Part shown: one piece after another, positions 29,890 through 38,460 of the stretch
Layout of the letters: each line of letters starts with the position of its first letter
Position numbering within the stretch: the first letter of the stretch is position 1
Assembly: GCA_014654535.1 (NCBI GenBank)
Contig: BNBA01000015.1
Span: 1 to 64,000, forward strand
DNA length: 64,000 nt
Reading direction: 5' to 3'
Source: Xanthomonas boreopolis
GTDB lineage: Bacteria; Pseudomonadota; Gammaproteobacteria; Xanthomonadales; Xanthomonadaceae
Notes under the pieces: model-generated
Told to the model about the DNA's origin: nothing
Seen by the model: the letters and a program-made list of their open reading frames with translations, nothing else
Databases searched by the model: none
Position numbers and translations under genes: made by a program

Positions 29890-30885
29890 ATGCACGATCT
29901 GAATGACCTGTACTACTTCGCGATGGTGGTCGATCACGGCGGCTTCGCCGCGGCGGAACGCGCACTGGGAATCCCCAAGTCGCGCCTGAGCCGGCGCATC
30001 AGCCAGTTGGAGACCGACCTGGGCGTGCGCCTGCTGCAGCGCTCCACCCGGCGCTTCGCCGTCACCGACGTCGGCATGAGCGTGCACCGCCATGCCCAGA
30101 CCATGCTGGCCGAGGCGCAGGCCGCACGCGAGGTGGTCGATCGCCTCAGCGCGGAGCCGCGCGGCCTGGTGCGGGTCAGCGTGCCGGTGTCGCTGGCGCA
30201 GATCCAGTTGCCCAAGCTGCTGCCCGAGTTCCTCAACAAGTACCCGAAGGTGCGTCTGCAGCTGAACATCAGCAACCGCCGCGTCGACGTGATCAACGAA
30301 GGCTACGACGTGGCCCTGCGCGTGCGTTCGCGGCTGGACGACGACGGCAGCCTGGTGATGCGCAGCTTCGGCCAGGTGCAGGAACTGCTGGTCGCCAGCC
30401 CGAAGTACCTCGATCGCGCCGGCCGCCCGCGAACGCCCGAGGACCTCGCGCACCACACCACCATGAGCATCAACGAGGACGAGGCGCACCAGCGCTGGGA
30501 ACTGCATGGTCCCAACGGCGAGACGCGCCGCGTCGAACTGCAGCCGCGCGTGGCCGGTTTCGACTTCCCCTTGCTGCAATCGATGGCCCGCGACGGCTTC
30601 GGCATCACCATGCTGCCCGAGACCGTATGCGCCGAGGCGGTTCGCGCCGGCGAGCTGGAAGTGGTGCTGCCGGACTGGTCGCTGCCGCAGGGCATCTGCC
30701 ACGCGGTGTTCGCCTCGCGCCGCGGCCTGCTGCCGGCGGTCCGGGTGTTCATCGACTTCCTCGCCGAGCGCCTGCCGCGCGAGATCGAACGCTCGCGCCT
30801 GGACTGCGGCGGCAACTGCGAGGAAGTGAAGGCCAAGCTCAAGCAGGCCAGCGAACGCCGCCTGCAGACCGCCGAAGTCGGCTGA
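29890..30885 (+). CDS. LysR-family transcriptional regulator
   Basis: The protein is 331 residues from ATG 29890, giving MHDLNDLYYFAMVVDHGGFA, the standard opening; an ATG at 29848 is also in frame but falls within the inverted repeat. The winged HTH is at about 1-62 (F-A-A-A-E-R-A-L-G-I-P-K-S-R-L-S-R-R-I). The effector domain spans about 90-300. The C-terminal tail of about 30 residues is charged and longer than usual. No divergent target gene is present: the gene upstream is serS with its own terminator. The inducer is unknown. Confidence 0.85.
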   Translation: MHDLNDLYYFAMVVDHGGFAAAERALGIPKSRLSRRISQLETDLGVRLLQRSTRRFAVTDVGMSVHRHAQTMLAEAQAAREVVDRLSAEPRGLVRVSVPVSLAQIQLPKLLPEFLNKYPKVRLQLNISNRRVDVINEGYDVALRVRSRLDDDGSLVMRSFGQVQELLVASPKYLDRAGRPRTPEDLAHHTTMSINEDEAHQRWELHGPNGETRRVELQPRVAGFDFPLLQSMARDGFGITMLPETVCAEAVRAGELEVVLPDWSLPQGICHAVFASRRGLLPAVRVFIDFLAERLPREIERSRLDCGGNCEEVKAKLKQASERRLQTAEVG

Positions 30886-30990
30886 GCAGAAACGCGTCGG
30901 GCGTGCGAGAATGCCCGCCCGGCGCAAGCCGCTGGTGCCGCGCAACGCGGCATCCATCGCGACCGGAGCGGTCGCACATGCAGCAACAAC

Positions 30991-31080
30991 GGAGAGATGG
31001 CCGAGCGGTTTAAGGCACCGGTCTTGAAAACCGGCGAAGGGTCAAACCTTCCGTGGGTTCGAATCCCACTCTCTCCGCCA
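30991..31080 (+). tRNA. tRNA-Ser (anticodon UGA)
   Basis: The 90-base class II tRNA has a 7-bp acceptor stem GGAGAGA/TCTCTCC, anticodon TGA at 31025-31027 (reads UCA codons), a long variable arm, T-loop GGTTCGAATCC, and encoded CCA at the 3' end. It lies at the start of an AT-richer patch with two small genes. Confidence 0.97.
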
Positions 31081-31246
31081 GTTATGTAATTAAGCCCTTG
31101 ATTTCAAGAGCTTTTTATTGAATAAACGATTGTTCCAACATCATGCCCATACGTTGCGGAATGATGCTTTTGGGGGTCGGAGAACCCTACACTTTGCCCT
31201 CGCAGCAACGTGCCTGCGCAAAGCTACCGGCTGAAAGGGGAACGCC

Positions 31247-31471
31247 GTGACCAAAGAGCAAGTCCGCGCAGCTTTCAATGGCCTATTCAACGAATGGCGC
31301 GCATTGCCTGCAAATAGGGACACGGATGAACAACGGCTGGACTTTGGCAGCTTCTACAGTTGGTTGCTAGCCAACTATCCGCAGGCAACTCAGTTCCGGT
31401 CTCGGATGGGGCCTCGGGAAGACTTGGAGCAATGGTTCGATCAGGCAACCCGCCAGACTTGGCGGAACTGA
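31247..31471 (+). CDS. Small hypothetical protein near tRNA-Ser
   Basis: The protein is 74 residues from GTG 31247, with GAAAGGGG 6 bases upstream. It is rich in aromatic and charged residues (W-R-A-L-P-A-N-R, F-Y-S-W-L-L-A-N-Y), with no signal or membrane segment. I do not recognise a family. Base use is clearly less GC-rich than in surrounding genes. It is 15 bases before a DUF551-like gene, so the two form a small unit that probably arrived together as part of an island or phage remnant next to the tRNA. Confidence 0.6.
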   Translation: MTKEQVRAAFNGLFNEWRALPANRDTDEQRLDFGSFYSWLLANYPQATQFRSRMGPREDLEQWFDQATRQTWRN

Positions 31472-31486
31472 AACAAGGGGACAACG

Positions 31487-31678
31487 ATGACCGAAGAATG
31501 GATCAGCATTGACGATCAATTGCCGGATGACACTCGATCCGTTGTAGTGAAGACAGTCGAAAACCAGGCATTGATTGCTCGCTACTTCAATACCGGAAAT
31601 CCGCGAGAAGACTTCATAGTTCAAGGTCAGCCGGTAGTGTATGGCGCTATTACGCACTGGCGATACCCAAGGGAATAA
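31487..31678 (+). CDS. DUF551-like small protein
   Basis: The protein is 63 residues from ATG 31487, with AAGGGG upstream. It opens E-E-W-I-S-I-D-D-Q-L-P and ends A-I-T-H-W-R-Y-P, matching the WISVxxxLP...VTHW layout of the DUF551 family, which is common in phages and mobile elements. Function is unknown. It shares its lower GC and direction with the gene 15 bases upstream. The bacterial-type high GC resumes directly after its stop. Confidence 0.65.
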   Translation: MTEEWISIDDQLPDDTRSVVVKTVENQALIARYFNTGNPREDFIVQGQPVVYGAITHWRYPRE

Positions 31679-31695
31679 AAACGTTTCGCCGGCGC

Positions 31696-32109
31696 GTGCG
31701 GGACGTCGCCGAAGAAGACGTCTTCAGGGCCTCGCTGCCTGCTGCGGTCCGGCTGCTGTCCATGCAATGCGCGCGGCATCTGCCCGCAGGCACCCTCGGC
31801 AACGCGGAGGCGGCCGAGGCGCTCGCGGCCATGATCGAGGACGGATGTGGCGACGATCTCCGTGGCCATCTCATCCACTTCGCGATACGCGTCGGCGCCA
31901 GGCGGCTGGCCGATGCCGCGACCTGCCTGGCGCGGATCGGCCGCGGCGGTGCTGCGCGGATCGCTTCGGAGCAGGCGCAACTCGTCGGTTCGCTGCAGTA
32001 CCCCTTGACGGTCGAGCGGGACGAGGAGGCGGTCGCCACGCTCAGGCGACTCGGTCCGACATATGCCCGGCTGCTCGCTGCGTTGCAGGACGCGGGACGG
32101 GAAAGGTAG
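31696..32109 (+). CDS. Hypothetical protein, possibly truncated at the island edge
   Basis: An open frame of 137 codons starts at GTG 31696. The coding frame looks native in codon use, with a strong third-position GC bias. There is no ribosome site before the GTG, and the frame stays open upstream into the neighbouring gene, so the true start may have been lost when the AT-rich patch inserted. The product is Ala/Leu/Arg-rich and helical (H-F-A-I-R-V-G-A-R-R-L-A-D-A-A-T-C-L). I do not recognise the family. Confidence that it is expressed is moderate. Confidence 0.45.
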   Translation: MRDVAEEDVFRASLPAAVRLLSMQCARHLPAGTLGNAEAAEALAAMIEDGCGDDLRGHLIHFAIRVGARRLADAATCLARIGRGGAARIASEQAQLVGSLQYPLTVERDEEAVATLRRLGPTYARLLAALQDAGRER

Positions 32110-32154
32110 TCGGGGGGCGGCGCCTGCCTTGGGGGGGCCTGGGCGCCGGCAAGC

Positions 32155-32178
32155 CTCGTCGGGACCGAAGTCCCTCCC
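32155..32178. repeat. Half-copy of the GGGACTTCAGTCCC palindrome family
   Basis: CGTCGGGACCGAAGTCCCTC followed by CCGC matches the right arm of the palindromes at 38374-38426 and in the tandem array at 51329-52115, with one difference. The left arm is missing. The rest of 32110-32316 holds no feature I can recognise. Confidence 0.5.
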
Positions 32179-32316
32179 GCAACAGCTCCCATCGAAATCC
32201 CGCGCGCTGCAAGCGGGATGCTGGAATGCTGTAACGCCATCGACCGGACGCTGGGCCGCTGGTGTCGGCGCCGGGCGGCCCCATCTCGGCAGGTATCCCC
32301 GTGCCGGAATCCGCCG

Positions 32317-33324
32317 ATGATCCCGATTTCCGTACTCGACCTGGCTCCCGTCTGCGAAGGCAGCGACACCACCCGTGCGTTCGCCAACATGCTCGACCTG
32401 GCCCAGCATGCCGAGCGCTGGGGCTACCAGCGCTATTGGCTGGCCGAGCACCACAACATGCCGGGCATCGCCAGCGCGGCGACCGCGGTGCTGATCGGCC
32501 ACGTCGCCGGCGGCACGAAGACGATCCGGGTCGGCGCGGGCGGGATCATGCTGCCCAACCATGCGCCGCTGCAGGTGGCCGAGCAGTTCGGCACGCTGGC
32601 ATCGCTGTATCCCGGCCGCATCGACCTGGGCCTGGGGCGCGCCCCGGGCACCGACCAGCCGACCGCCCGTGCGTTGCGGCGCTATTTCGACAGCGCCGAC
32701 CAGTTCCCGCAGGACGTGGCGGAGTTGCTGCGCTACTTCGAGCCGGCGGTGGAAGGGCAATTGGTGCGCGCGGTGCCCGGCGCCGGGATCGAGGTGCCGG
32801 TCTGGCTGCTCGGTTCCAGCCTGTTCAGTGCGCGGCTGGCGGCCGCGCTCGGCTTGCCGTTCGCGTTCGCCTCGCATTTCGCCCCGGATGCGATGGACGA
32901 GGCGCTGGCGATCTATCGGCGCGAGTTCCGGCCCTCGGCGCGGCTGCAGAAGCCGTACGCCTTGCTGGCGCTGAACGTGGTCGCGGCCGGTTCGCGCGAG
33001 GAGGCGCGGCAGTTGTTCACCAGCCAGCAGCAGGCGTTCGTCAACCTGCGGCGCGGCCGGCCCGGCAAGATCCCGCCGCCGATCGACGACATCGAGGCCT
33101 ATTGGCAGCCGCACGAGAAGTTCGGCGTGGAGAACGCGCTGGCCTGCACCGTGCTGGGCGACGAGGCGGACGTGGCGCAGGGATTGGACGATTTCGTCGC
33201 GCGTCACCGCCCGGACGAGCTGATGGTCACCGCGAACATCTACGATCACGCGGCGCGGCTGCGCTCGTTCGAACTCGCAGCGCGCGCCTGGCAGGGGCGC
33301 CGGGCCGGTGCCCTGCAAGAGTGA
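32317..33324 (+). CDS. Luciferase-like flavin-dependent monooxygenase
   Basis: The protein is 335 residues from ATG 32317, where the normal family start [12 protein letters not shown] begins. It is a TIM-barrel LLM-class oxidoreductase that uses reduced FMN. Signature blocks are [15 protein letters not shown], the [11 protein letters not shown] loop, and [13 protein letters not shown], as in the YhbW subgroup. The substrate is unknown. It stands alone between the island patch and a convergent ExoD-like gene. Confidence 0.88.
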   Translation: MIPISVLDLAPVCEGSDTTRAFANMLDLAQHAERWGYQRYWLAEHHNMPGIASAATAVLIGHVAGGTKTIRVGAGGIMLPNHAPLQVAEQFGTLASLYPGRIDLGLGRAPGTDQPTARALRRYFDSADQFPQDVAELLRYFEPAVEGQLVRAVPGAGIEVPVWLLGSSLFSARLAAALGLPFAFASHFAPDAMDEALAIYRREFRPSARLQKPYALLALNVVAAGSREEARQLFTSQQQAFVNLRRGRPGKIPPPIDDIEAYWQPHEKFGVENALACTVLGDEADVAQGLDDFVARHRPDELMVTANIYDHAARLRSFELAARAWQGRRAGALQE

Positions 33325-33372
33325 CGGCGATCGCCGCACGCGCCGCCCGTGCCCGGGAGGTTCCGCCCGGGC

Positions 33373-34023
33373 TCAGCCCAGCCTCGACAGCCAGCCCTGG
33401 AACAGGTCGACCAGCTGGTTCGACGTGATGCCGAAGGCGAACACGCAGATGCCCGCGGCGATCCAGCACGCCAGCATGAGCACGCCGTCCCGTTCCAGCA
33501 GCGCCAGCGCGAACAGCAGCAGGATGGCGCCGAACAGGTAGTTGGTGAGCGGGATCGGCAACGCCAGCAGCAGGCCGGTCAGCGCCAGCAGCAGGCCGGT
33601 GAACATGCGCGCGGGTAGCGGCGAAAGCAGCAGGCCGAACCGCGCCTTCAGCAGGCGGTCCAGCCAGTGCAGCATCGGCGCGATCTTGCCCATGAAGCGG
33701 CGCGTGGTGCTGCGGCGCGGGCCGCGCTCGCCGATGAAGCGCGGCAGCCAGGGATTGCGCAGCCCGAACAGCATCTGCAGGCCGATCAGGATCACCAGCG
33801 GCCCGCTCACCGCGCCGCCGATGCCGGGGATCGGGATGAACGCCGGCAGGATCGCCACGAACAGGAACACGCCGAAGCCGCTCTGCTGCAGCGTCGCCAG
33901 GATGTTGCGCAGGGTCAGTACGGTCTCGTCGTCGCCGATCGTGAAGTGCGCCAGCAGCGTGCGGATACCTTCGTTGCGGTAGCGGGCCTCTCCCGCACCT
34001 GCAGGGTCACCCGACGATGTCAT
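33373..34023 (-). CDS. ExoD-like exopolysaccharide synthesis membrane protein
   Basis: The protein is 216 residues with about four or five membrane helices (around 45-65, 68-86, 138-158, 160-178 and 182-200). The family motif F-I-P-I-P-G-I-G-G-A-V-S-G-P is near 60-75. ExoD-type proteins are required for polysaccharide production in rhizobia, but their exact role is unknown. It overlaps the upstream CorC-like gene by 17 bases, so the two are probably co-translated. Confidence 0.78.
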   Translation of the reverse strand: MTSSGDPAGAGEARYRNEGIRTLLAHFTIGDDETVLTLRNILATLQQSGFGVFLFVAILPAFIPIPGIGGAVSGPLVILIGLQMLFGLRNPWLPRFIGERGPRRSTTRRFMGKIAPMLHWLDRLLKARFGLLLSPLPARMFTGLLLALTGLLLALPIPLTNYLFGAILLLFALALLERDGVLMLACWIAAGICVFAFGITSNQLVDLFQGWLSRLG

Positions 34024-35320
34024 CGCTTTCCTCTTCCTCGAGCCGGCGCAGCAGCAGCTTGTCGATGCGGGCGCCGTCCAGGTCGACGATCTCGATGCGC
34101 CAGCCGGCCCAGTCGAAGTACTCGCCCGCGTGCGGGATGCGGCCGAAGTAGTAGATGCACATGCCGGCCAGCGTGTGGTAATCGCCTTCCTGCGCGGGCG
34201 GCAGCTCGGCGCCGCCGAGCACCTCGCGCAGTTCCTCGACCGGCAGCGAGCCGTCGATCAGCAGCGAGCCGTCCTCGCGCATCACCACCAGCGCGTCCTC
34301 GTCGGTGTTCTCCACCGCCTGCAGGCGGCCGACGACGGCGCCCATCAGGTCGCTGATGGTGACCAGGCCCTGGATCTCGCCGTACTCGTCCACCACCAGC
34401 GCCATCGACTGCTGTTCCTCGCGGAAGATCTCCAGCAGCTTCATCGCGTGGGTGGACTCGGAGACGAACAGGGTCTCGCGCAGGTGCTTGAACAGCTGCC
34501 GCGATCCTCCTTCCAGATGGGTGACCAGCGACTTGACCTCCAGCACGCCGACGATGTCCTGGTCGCTGTCGCGGTAGACCGGGTAGCGCGAGAACTCGTG
34601 CTCGCGCATCACCGCCAGGTTCTTCTCGGCGTCGGCGCCGATGTCGAGCCAGGCGATGCGGTTGCGCGGCGTCATCAGGCTGTCGGCGGTGCGGTCGCCC
34701 AGGCGCATGACGCGGTTCATCATGTCGCGCTCGTGCGTGTCGATGACGCCGGCCTCGTGGCTCTCGGCGACGAGCATGCGGATCTCCTCCTCGGTCACCG
34801 AGGCGGACTCGTCCTTGCCGAGGCCGAGCAGGCGCAGCACCAGCTTGGTCGAGCGGGCCAGCACCCAGACGAACGGGGCGCCGGCGCGGGCCAGCCACGA
34901 CATCGGCATCGCCACGAAGCCGGCGAACGTCTCCGGCCGGGTCAATGCCAGGCGCTTGGGCACCAGTTCGCCGAAGATCAGGGTGATGAAGGTGATCAGC
35001 ACGATCGCCAGCGCCTTGCCGATGGTCTCGGCATAGGGCAGGGCCGGGATCGCCGCGCCCAGCTGCGTGCCGATCACCTCGCCGATGGCGTCGCCGCCGA
35101 GCACGCCGGTCAGGATGCCGATCGCGGTAATGCCGATCTGTACCGTGGACAGGAAGTTCTCGGGGTTCTCGGCCAGCGCCAGCGCCTTCTCGGCGCGCTT
35201 GCTGGACTGGGCCATCTGCTTGAGCCGGCTCTTGCGCGAGGTCATCAGCGACATCTCCGACATGGCGAAGAAGCCGTTGAGCAGGATCAGGGCGAATACG
35301 ATGAGGAGCAGCTCAAGCAC
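34007..35320 (-). CDS. CNNM/CorC-family membrane protein with CBS domains
   Basis: The protein is 437 residues. Domains in order: a DUF21 membrane domain of about four helices (residues 1-190, N-G-F-F-A-M-S-E-M-S-L), a CBS pair (about 210-335, including M-T-P-R-N and Y-G-E-I-Q-G-L-V-T-I-S-D-L) and a C-terminal CorC_HlyC domain (about 350-430, E-G-D-Y-H-T-L-A-G). Members bind Mg2+ and nucleotides and export or regulate divalent cations; they were once called hemolysins. It is the first gene of a two-gene unit with the ExoD-like gene. Confidence 0.88.
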   Translation of the reverse strand: MLELLLIVFALILLNGFFAMSEMSLMTSRKSRLKQMAQSSKRAEKALALAENPENFLSTVQIGITAIGILTGVLGGDAIGEVIGTQLGAAIPALPYAETIGKALAIVLITFITLIFGELVPKRLALTRPETFAGFVAMPMSWLARAGAPFVWVLARSTKLVLRLLGLGKDESASVTEEEIRMLVAESHEAGVIDTHERDMMNRVMRLGDRTADSLMTPRNRIAWLDIGADAEKNLAVMREHEFSRYPVYRDSDQDIVGVLEVKSLVTHLEGGSRQLFKHLRETLFVSESTHAMKLLEIFREEQQSMALVVDEYGEIQGLVTISDLMGAVVGRLQAVENTDEDALVVMREDGSLLIDGSLPVEELREVLGGAELPPAQEGDYHTLAGMCIYYFGRIPHAGEYFDWAGWRIEIVDLDGARIDKLLLRRLEEEESDDIVG

Positions 35321-35594
35321 GGGCGTCGTCCCCGGTCAGTGGAGGGGAGGGCGTCGCGGAGCGGTGTCCGGACCGCGCGGAGGCGGCGTAACGGGGGGAG
35401 GTAGGGTCGTCGTCCATAGGCTGCGCCCAGCGGGCGCGAGGACCATGTTAACAAAAACCCGGCCAGCGTCGGCCAACCCCGGCTAGGGCGCCGTGAAGGC
35501 GGCGTCGGGGCGGCGGATACCCAGAACGGTCATCCAGCGGTCATAATTCCGCCCCAGTGCCGTCCCTCCGCGACGGCGGGATACCACCTGACGC

Positions 35595-36221
35595 ATGTTT
35601 TCCCTGCAGACCATCTTCGGTTCCGGCAAGCAGTTCTACACGCTGTTGAACGAGGCTGCCGAAGCCGCCCACGACAGCACCAAGGCCCTGCATTCGATGA
35701 TGCGCGAGAGCGACCGGCAGCCCGCGCTCGACGCCTTCAAGCTCGCGCGCCTGCGCGAGCGCGCCGCCTCGGACAAGATCGGCCAGGCCCTGGTCGACAG
35801 CTTCATGACCCCGATCGAGCGCGAGGACATCGAGGCGCTGGGCTCGGCGCTGTACAAGATCCCCAAGCAGGTCGAGAAGTTCGCCGACCGCTACTCGCTG
35901 GCCACCCAGCACCTGGCGCACATCGATTTCGCCCCGCGCGCGGCGATGCTGGAGCAGGCGGCCTCGGTGGTGGTGGAGATGGTGCGCGAGCTGCCGTCGA
36001 TGAACCTGGACCGCATGACCGCGCTCAACGACAAGCTGCGCATGCTCGAGAACGAGGCCGACCGGTTGATGCTGGAGCTGTACCGGGACATCTATTCCGG
36101 GCGCCTGGACAACCTGCAGATGTTCCTGCTCAAGGAGTTCTTCGAGATCCTGGAGAAGGCCATCGACCGCTGCCGCGAGGCCGGCGTGGTGGTCTACCAG
36201 ATCGTGCTGAAGAACTCCTGA
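35595..36221 (+). CDS. DUF47 PhoU-like protein, Pit accessory
   Basis: The protein is 208 residues, entirely helical and without membrane segments, in the DUF47 (PhoU-like) family. Its opening F-S-L-Q-T-I-F-G-S-G-K-Q-F-Y and metal-binding E/D-rich helices are typical. These proteins act with, or regulate, the low-affinity phosphate transporter Pit, whose gene follows after 73 bases. Upstream, the 274-base gap 35321-35594 holds no gene and probably both divergent promoters. Confidence 0.88.
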   Translation: MFSLQTIFGSGKQFYTLLNEAAEAAHDSTKALHSMMRESDRQPALDAFKLARLRERAASDKIGQALVDSFMTPIEREDIEALGSALYKIPKQVEKFADRYSLATQHLAHIDFAPRAAMLEQAASVVVEMVRELPSMNLDRMTALNDKLRMLENEADRLMLELYRDIYSGRLDNLQMFLLKEFFEILEKAIDRCREAGVVVYQIVLKNS

Positions 36222-36294
36222 TGGCCATGTCGCAGGTTGCTTGCATGTCCATTCCGGGAGTCGCGGGCGCGGTCGCGCGCTCGGGGAGGCAGGG

Positions 36295-37416
36295 ATGCTG
36301 ACGCTGGTCATCGTGGTGATCCTGGCCGCGCTCGTCTTCGAGTTCATCAACGGCTTCCACGACACCGCCAATTCCATCGCCACGGTGGTGGCCACCAAGG
36401 TGCTCTCGCCCGGCTGGGCGGTGATGCTGGCCGCGGTGATGAACCTGATCGGCGCGCTGACCGGTACCGCGGTGGCGCTGACGATCTCTTCCGGCCTGCT
36501 CGATTCCAACGTGATCGAGGTGACCCCGCAGGTGGTGCTGTGCGCGCTGCTGGGCGGCATCATCTGGAACCTGATCACCTGGTGGAAGGGGCTCCCGTCC
36601 TCGTCCTCGCACGCGTTGATCGGCGGCCTGTGCGGCGCCGGCCTGGCCGCCGCGCACAACAACTGGGACGTGCTGATCTGGTCGGAGAACGTCGGCAACT
36701 GGGCCAAGAACAAGGGCCTGCTGTGGAAGGTGTTCGTGCCGATGATCACCTCGCCGATCGCCGGGTTCATCCTCGGCATCCTGGTCATGATGCTGCTGTG
36801 GGCGATCATCGCCGGCATGTCCAGGGTGGGCGGCTCGATCGGGCGGCTGGCGCGCCCGCGCTGGGTGAACGCGTTCTTCGGCAAGGCGCAGATCGCCTCG
36901 GCGGCCTACATGGGCTATGCGCACGGGCACAACGATGCGCAGAAGACCATGGGCATCATCGCCATGACGCTGATCGGCGCGCAGTCGGTAGGGGCCCTGG
37001 ACGACCTGCCGCAATGGCTGTGGTTCCTGCACCCGCAGGCGCACGGCGGCGACGGCATCCCGACCTGGATCGTGCTGACCTGCGCGCTGGTGATGGCGGC
37101 CGGCACCGCCTCGGGCGGCTGGAAGATCATCAAGACGCTGGGCCACAAGATGGTCAAGCTGCATCCGATCCACGGCTTCGCCGCGGAAACCAGCTCGGCG
37201 ACGATCCTCACGCTGGCGGCGCACTTCGGCATGCCGGTGTCCACCACGCACAGCATCTCGACCGCGATCATGGGCGTGGGCTACGCGAAGAATCCGCGCT
37301 CGCTGAAGTTCGGCGTGATCGAGCGCATCATCTGGGCCTGGATCCTGACGATCCCGGCGGCGGGCGGCGTGGCTTACCTGATCCTGCGCGGCTTCGAACT
37401 GTTCGGCTGGGCCTGA
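36295..37416 (+). CDS. pit: Low-affinity inorganic phosphate transporter Pit
   Basis: The protein is 373 residues from ATG 36295, with GGGGAGGCAGGG upstream. It has about ten membrane helices and the two inverted PHO-4 repeats: E-F-I-N-G-F-H-D-T-A-N-S-I-A near 15-28 and A-Y-M-G-Y-A-H-G-H-N-D-A-Q near 205-217. It carries metal-phosphate with protons across the inner membrane. It is in one unit with DUF47 and is followed by a terminator. Confidence 0.94.
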   Translation: MLTLVIVVILAALVFEFINGFHDTANSIATVVATKVLSPGWAVMLAAVMNLIGALTGTAVALTISSGLLDSNVIEVTPQVVLCALLGGIIWNLITWWKGLPSSSSHALIGGLCGAGLAAAHNNWDVLIWSENVGNWAKNKGLLWKVFVPMITSPIAGFILGILVMMLLWAIIAGMSRVGGSIGRLARPRWVNAFFGKAQIASAAYMGYAHGHNDAQKTMGIIAMTLIGAQSVGALDDLPQWLWFLHPQAHGGDGIPTWIVLTCALVMAAGTASGGWKIIKTLGHKMVKLHPIHGFAAETSSATILTLAAHFGMPVSTTHSISTAIMGVGYAKNPRSLKFGVIERIIWAWILTIPAAGGVAYLILRGFELFGWA

Positions 37417-37440
37417 GCCCGTCGCGGCAGTGTCCCTGCC

Positions 37441-37467
37441 AGGCCCGCCGGTCGCCCCGGCGGGCCT
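37441..37467 (+). terminator. Hairpin terminator after pit
   Basis: AGGCCCGCCGG (37441-37451), loop TCGCC, then CCGGCGGGCCT form a perfect 11-bp stem followed by TCGTGTTT. Confidence 0.7.
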
Positions 37468-37504
37468 TCGTGTTTCCGGTGGCGGACGCCCAGGCGCGTG
37501 CGTC

Positions 37505-38356
37505 ATGGATCGGCAACCGGCGGCGGTCGCGGGACGGCTATCATCCCCGGTCCTGTCGCCTGCGGAGCCGTCGTTGAAATCGCTGGGAAAATGGTGGCTG
37601 ACGGCATCGCTGGCAGTCGCGGGGATCGCGGTCGCGCTCGCCGCCGGCAAGGTCCGCGATCCCGATGCCCTGTGGCGGATCGTAAGCACCGGTTGCAACG
37701 AGCGCGTCGCAACGCGTTCGGCGGATTGCGTGGCGGTCTGGGCCGATCCCGCCCGGCGCTCGGCGGTGCTGAAGGACCGCCACGGCGATTACCAGCACCT
37801 GCTGCTGCCGCTGCAGCGCGTCACCGGCATCGAGGATCCGCGGTTGCTGCAGCCGGGGATGCCGAATTACTTCGCCCTGGCCTGGCAGGCGCGCGGCTTC
37901 GTCGAGCGCGCGTTGGGCCGGCCGTTGCCGCGCCGCTACATGAGCCTGTCGCTGAACTCGCCGCACGGGCGCTCGCAGGACCAATTGCACATCCACCTGG
38001 ATTGCCTGCGGGCGGACGTGGCCGCGGTGCTGGCGCGGCAGGCGAAGGTGATCGGCGGGGACTTCGCGCCGTTGCCCGAGCCATTGCGCGGCCATGCCTA
38101 TCTCGCGCGCTACCTGCCCGGCGAAGCGCTGACCGCCGATCCGGTGCACCTGCTGGCGCAGGCGCTGCCGCCGGGGGAGGCGCTGGGGCGCTATTCGCTG
38201 GTGGTCGCCGGCGCCGAGGACGCGCGCGGGCCGGGTTTCGTGGTGCTGGCGACCCGACTGGACGCGCTGGCGGGCAATTTCGCCAGCGGCGAGGAACTGC
38301 AGGACCACGCCTGCGGCGTGGTCACCGGGGCCAGGGCGCTCGACGGGGTGCGCTAG
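37505..38356 (+). CDS. cdh: CDP-diacylglycerol diphosphatase
   Basis: The protein is 283 residues from ATG 37505; TTG 37574 is an alternative closer to the membrane helix (about 29-48). It hydrolyses CDP-diacylglycerol to phosphatidate and CMP at the inner membrane, with the enzyme domain facing the periplasm. The HIT-like histidine motif is Q-L-H162-I-H164-L-D-C, preceded by S-x-N-S-x-H-G-R-S-Q-D-Q, which fits the Cdh family. It stands alone in the plus direction after the pit terminator. Confidence 0.85.
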   Translation: MDRQPAAVAGRLSSPVLSPAEPSLKSLGKWWLTASLAVAGIAVALAAGKVRDPDALWRIVSTGCNERVATRSADCVAVWADPARRSAVLKDRHGDYQHLLLPLQRVTGIEDPRLLQPGMPNYFALAWQARGFVERALGRPLPRRYMSLSLNSPHGRSQDQLHIHLDCLRADVAAVLARQAKVIGGDFAPLPEPLRGHAYLARYLPGEALTADPVHLLAQALPPGEALGRYSLVVAGAEDARGPGFVVLATRLDALAGNFASGEELQDHACGVVTGARALDGVR

Positions 38357-38373
38357 GCTAGGCGGGTGCTGCC

Positions 38374-38426
38374 GTGGAAGGGACTTCAGTCTCGACGCCT
38401 ATTGTCGGGACTGAAGTCCCTCCCAC
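38374..38426. repeat. GGGACTTCAGTCCC-family palindrome
   Basis: The left arm GTGGAAGGGACTTCAGTCTC (38374 on) and the right arm GTCGGGACTGAAGTCCCTCC (38404 on) are inverted copies of about 23 bases around ACGCCTATT. It lies between the convergent cdh and parE and belongs to the same family as the three palindromes at 51329-52115. Confidence 0.75.
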
Positions 38427-38460
38427 AAGAAGGTCTCTGCTGGGGCGCTGGCGCCCGCGT

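Noticed and set aside
31081-31246. Possible integrase or attachment repeat after tRNA-Ser
   Set aside because: No integrase-like frame is present, and I could not find a second copy of the tRNA 3' end in the window.
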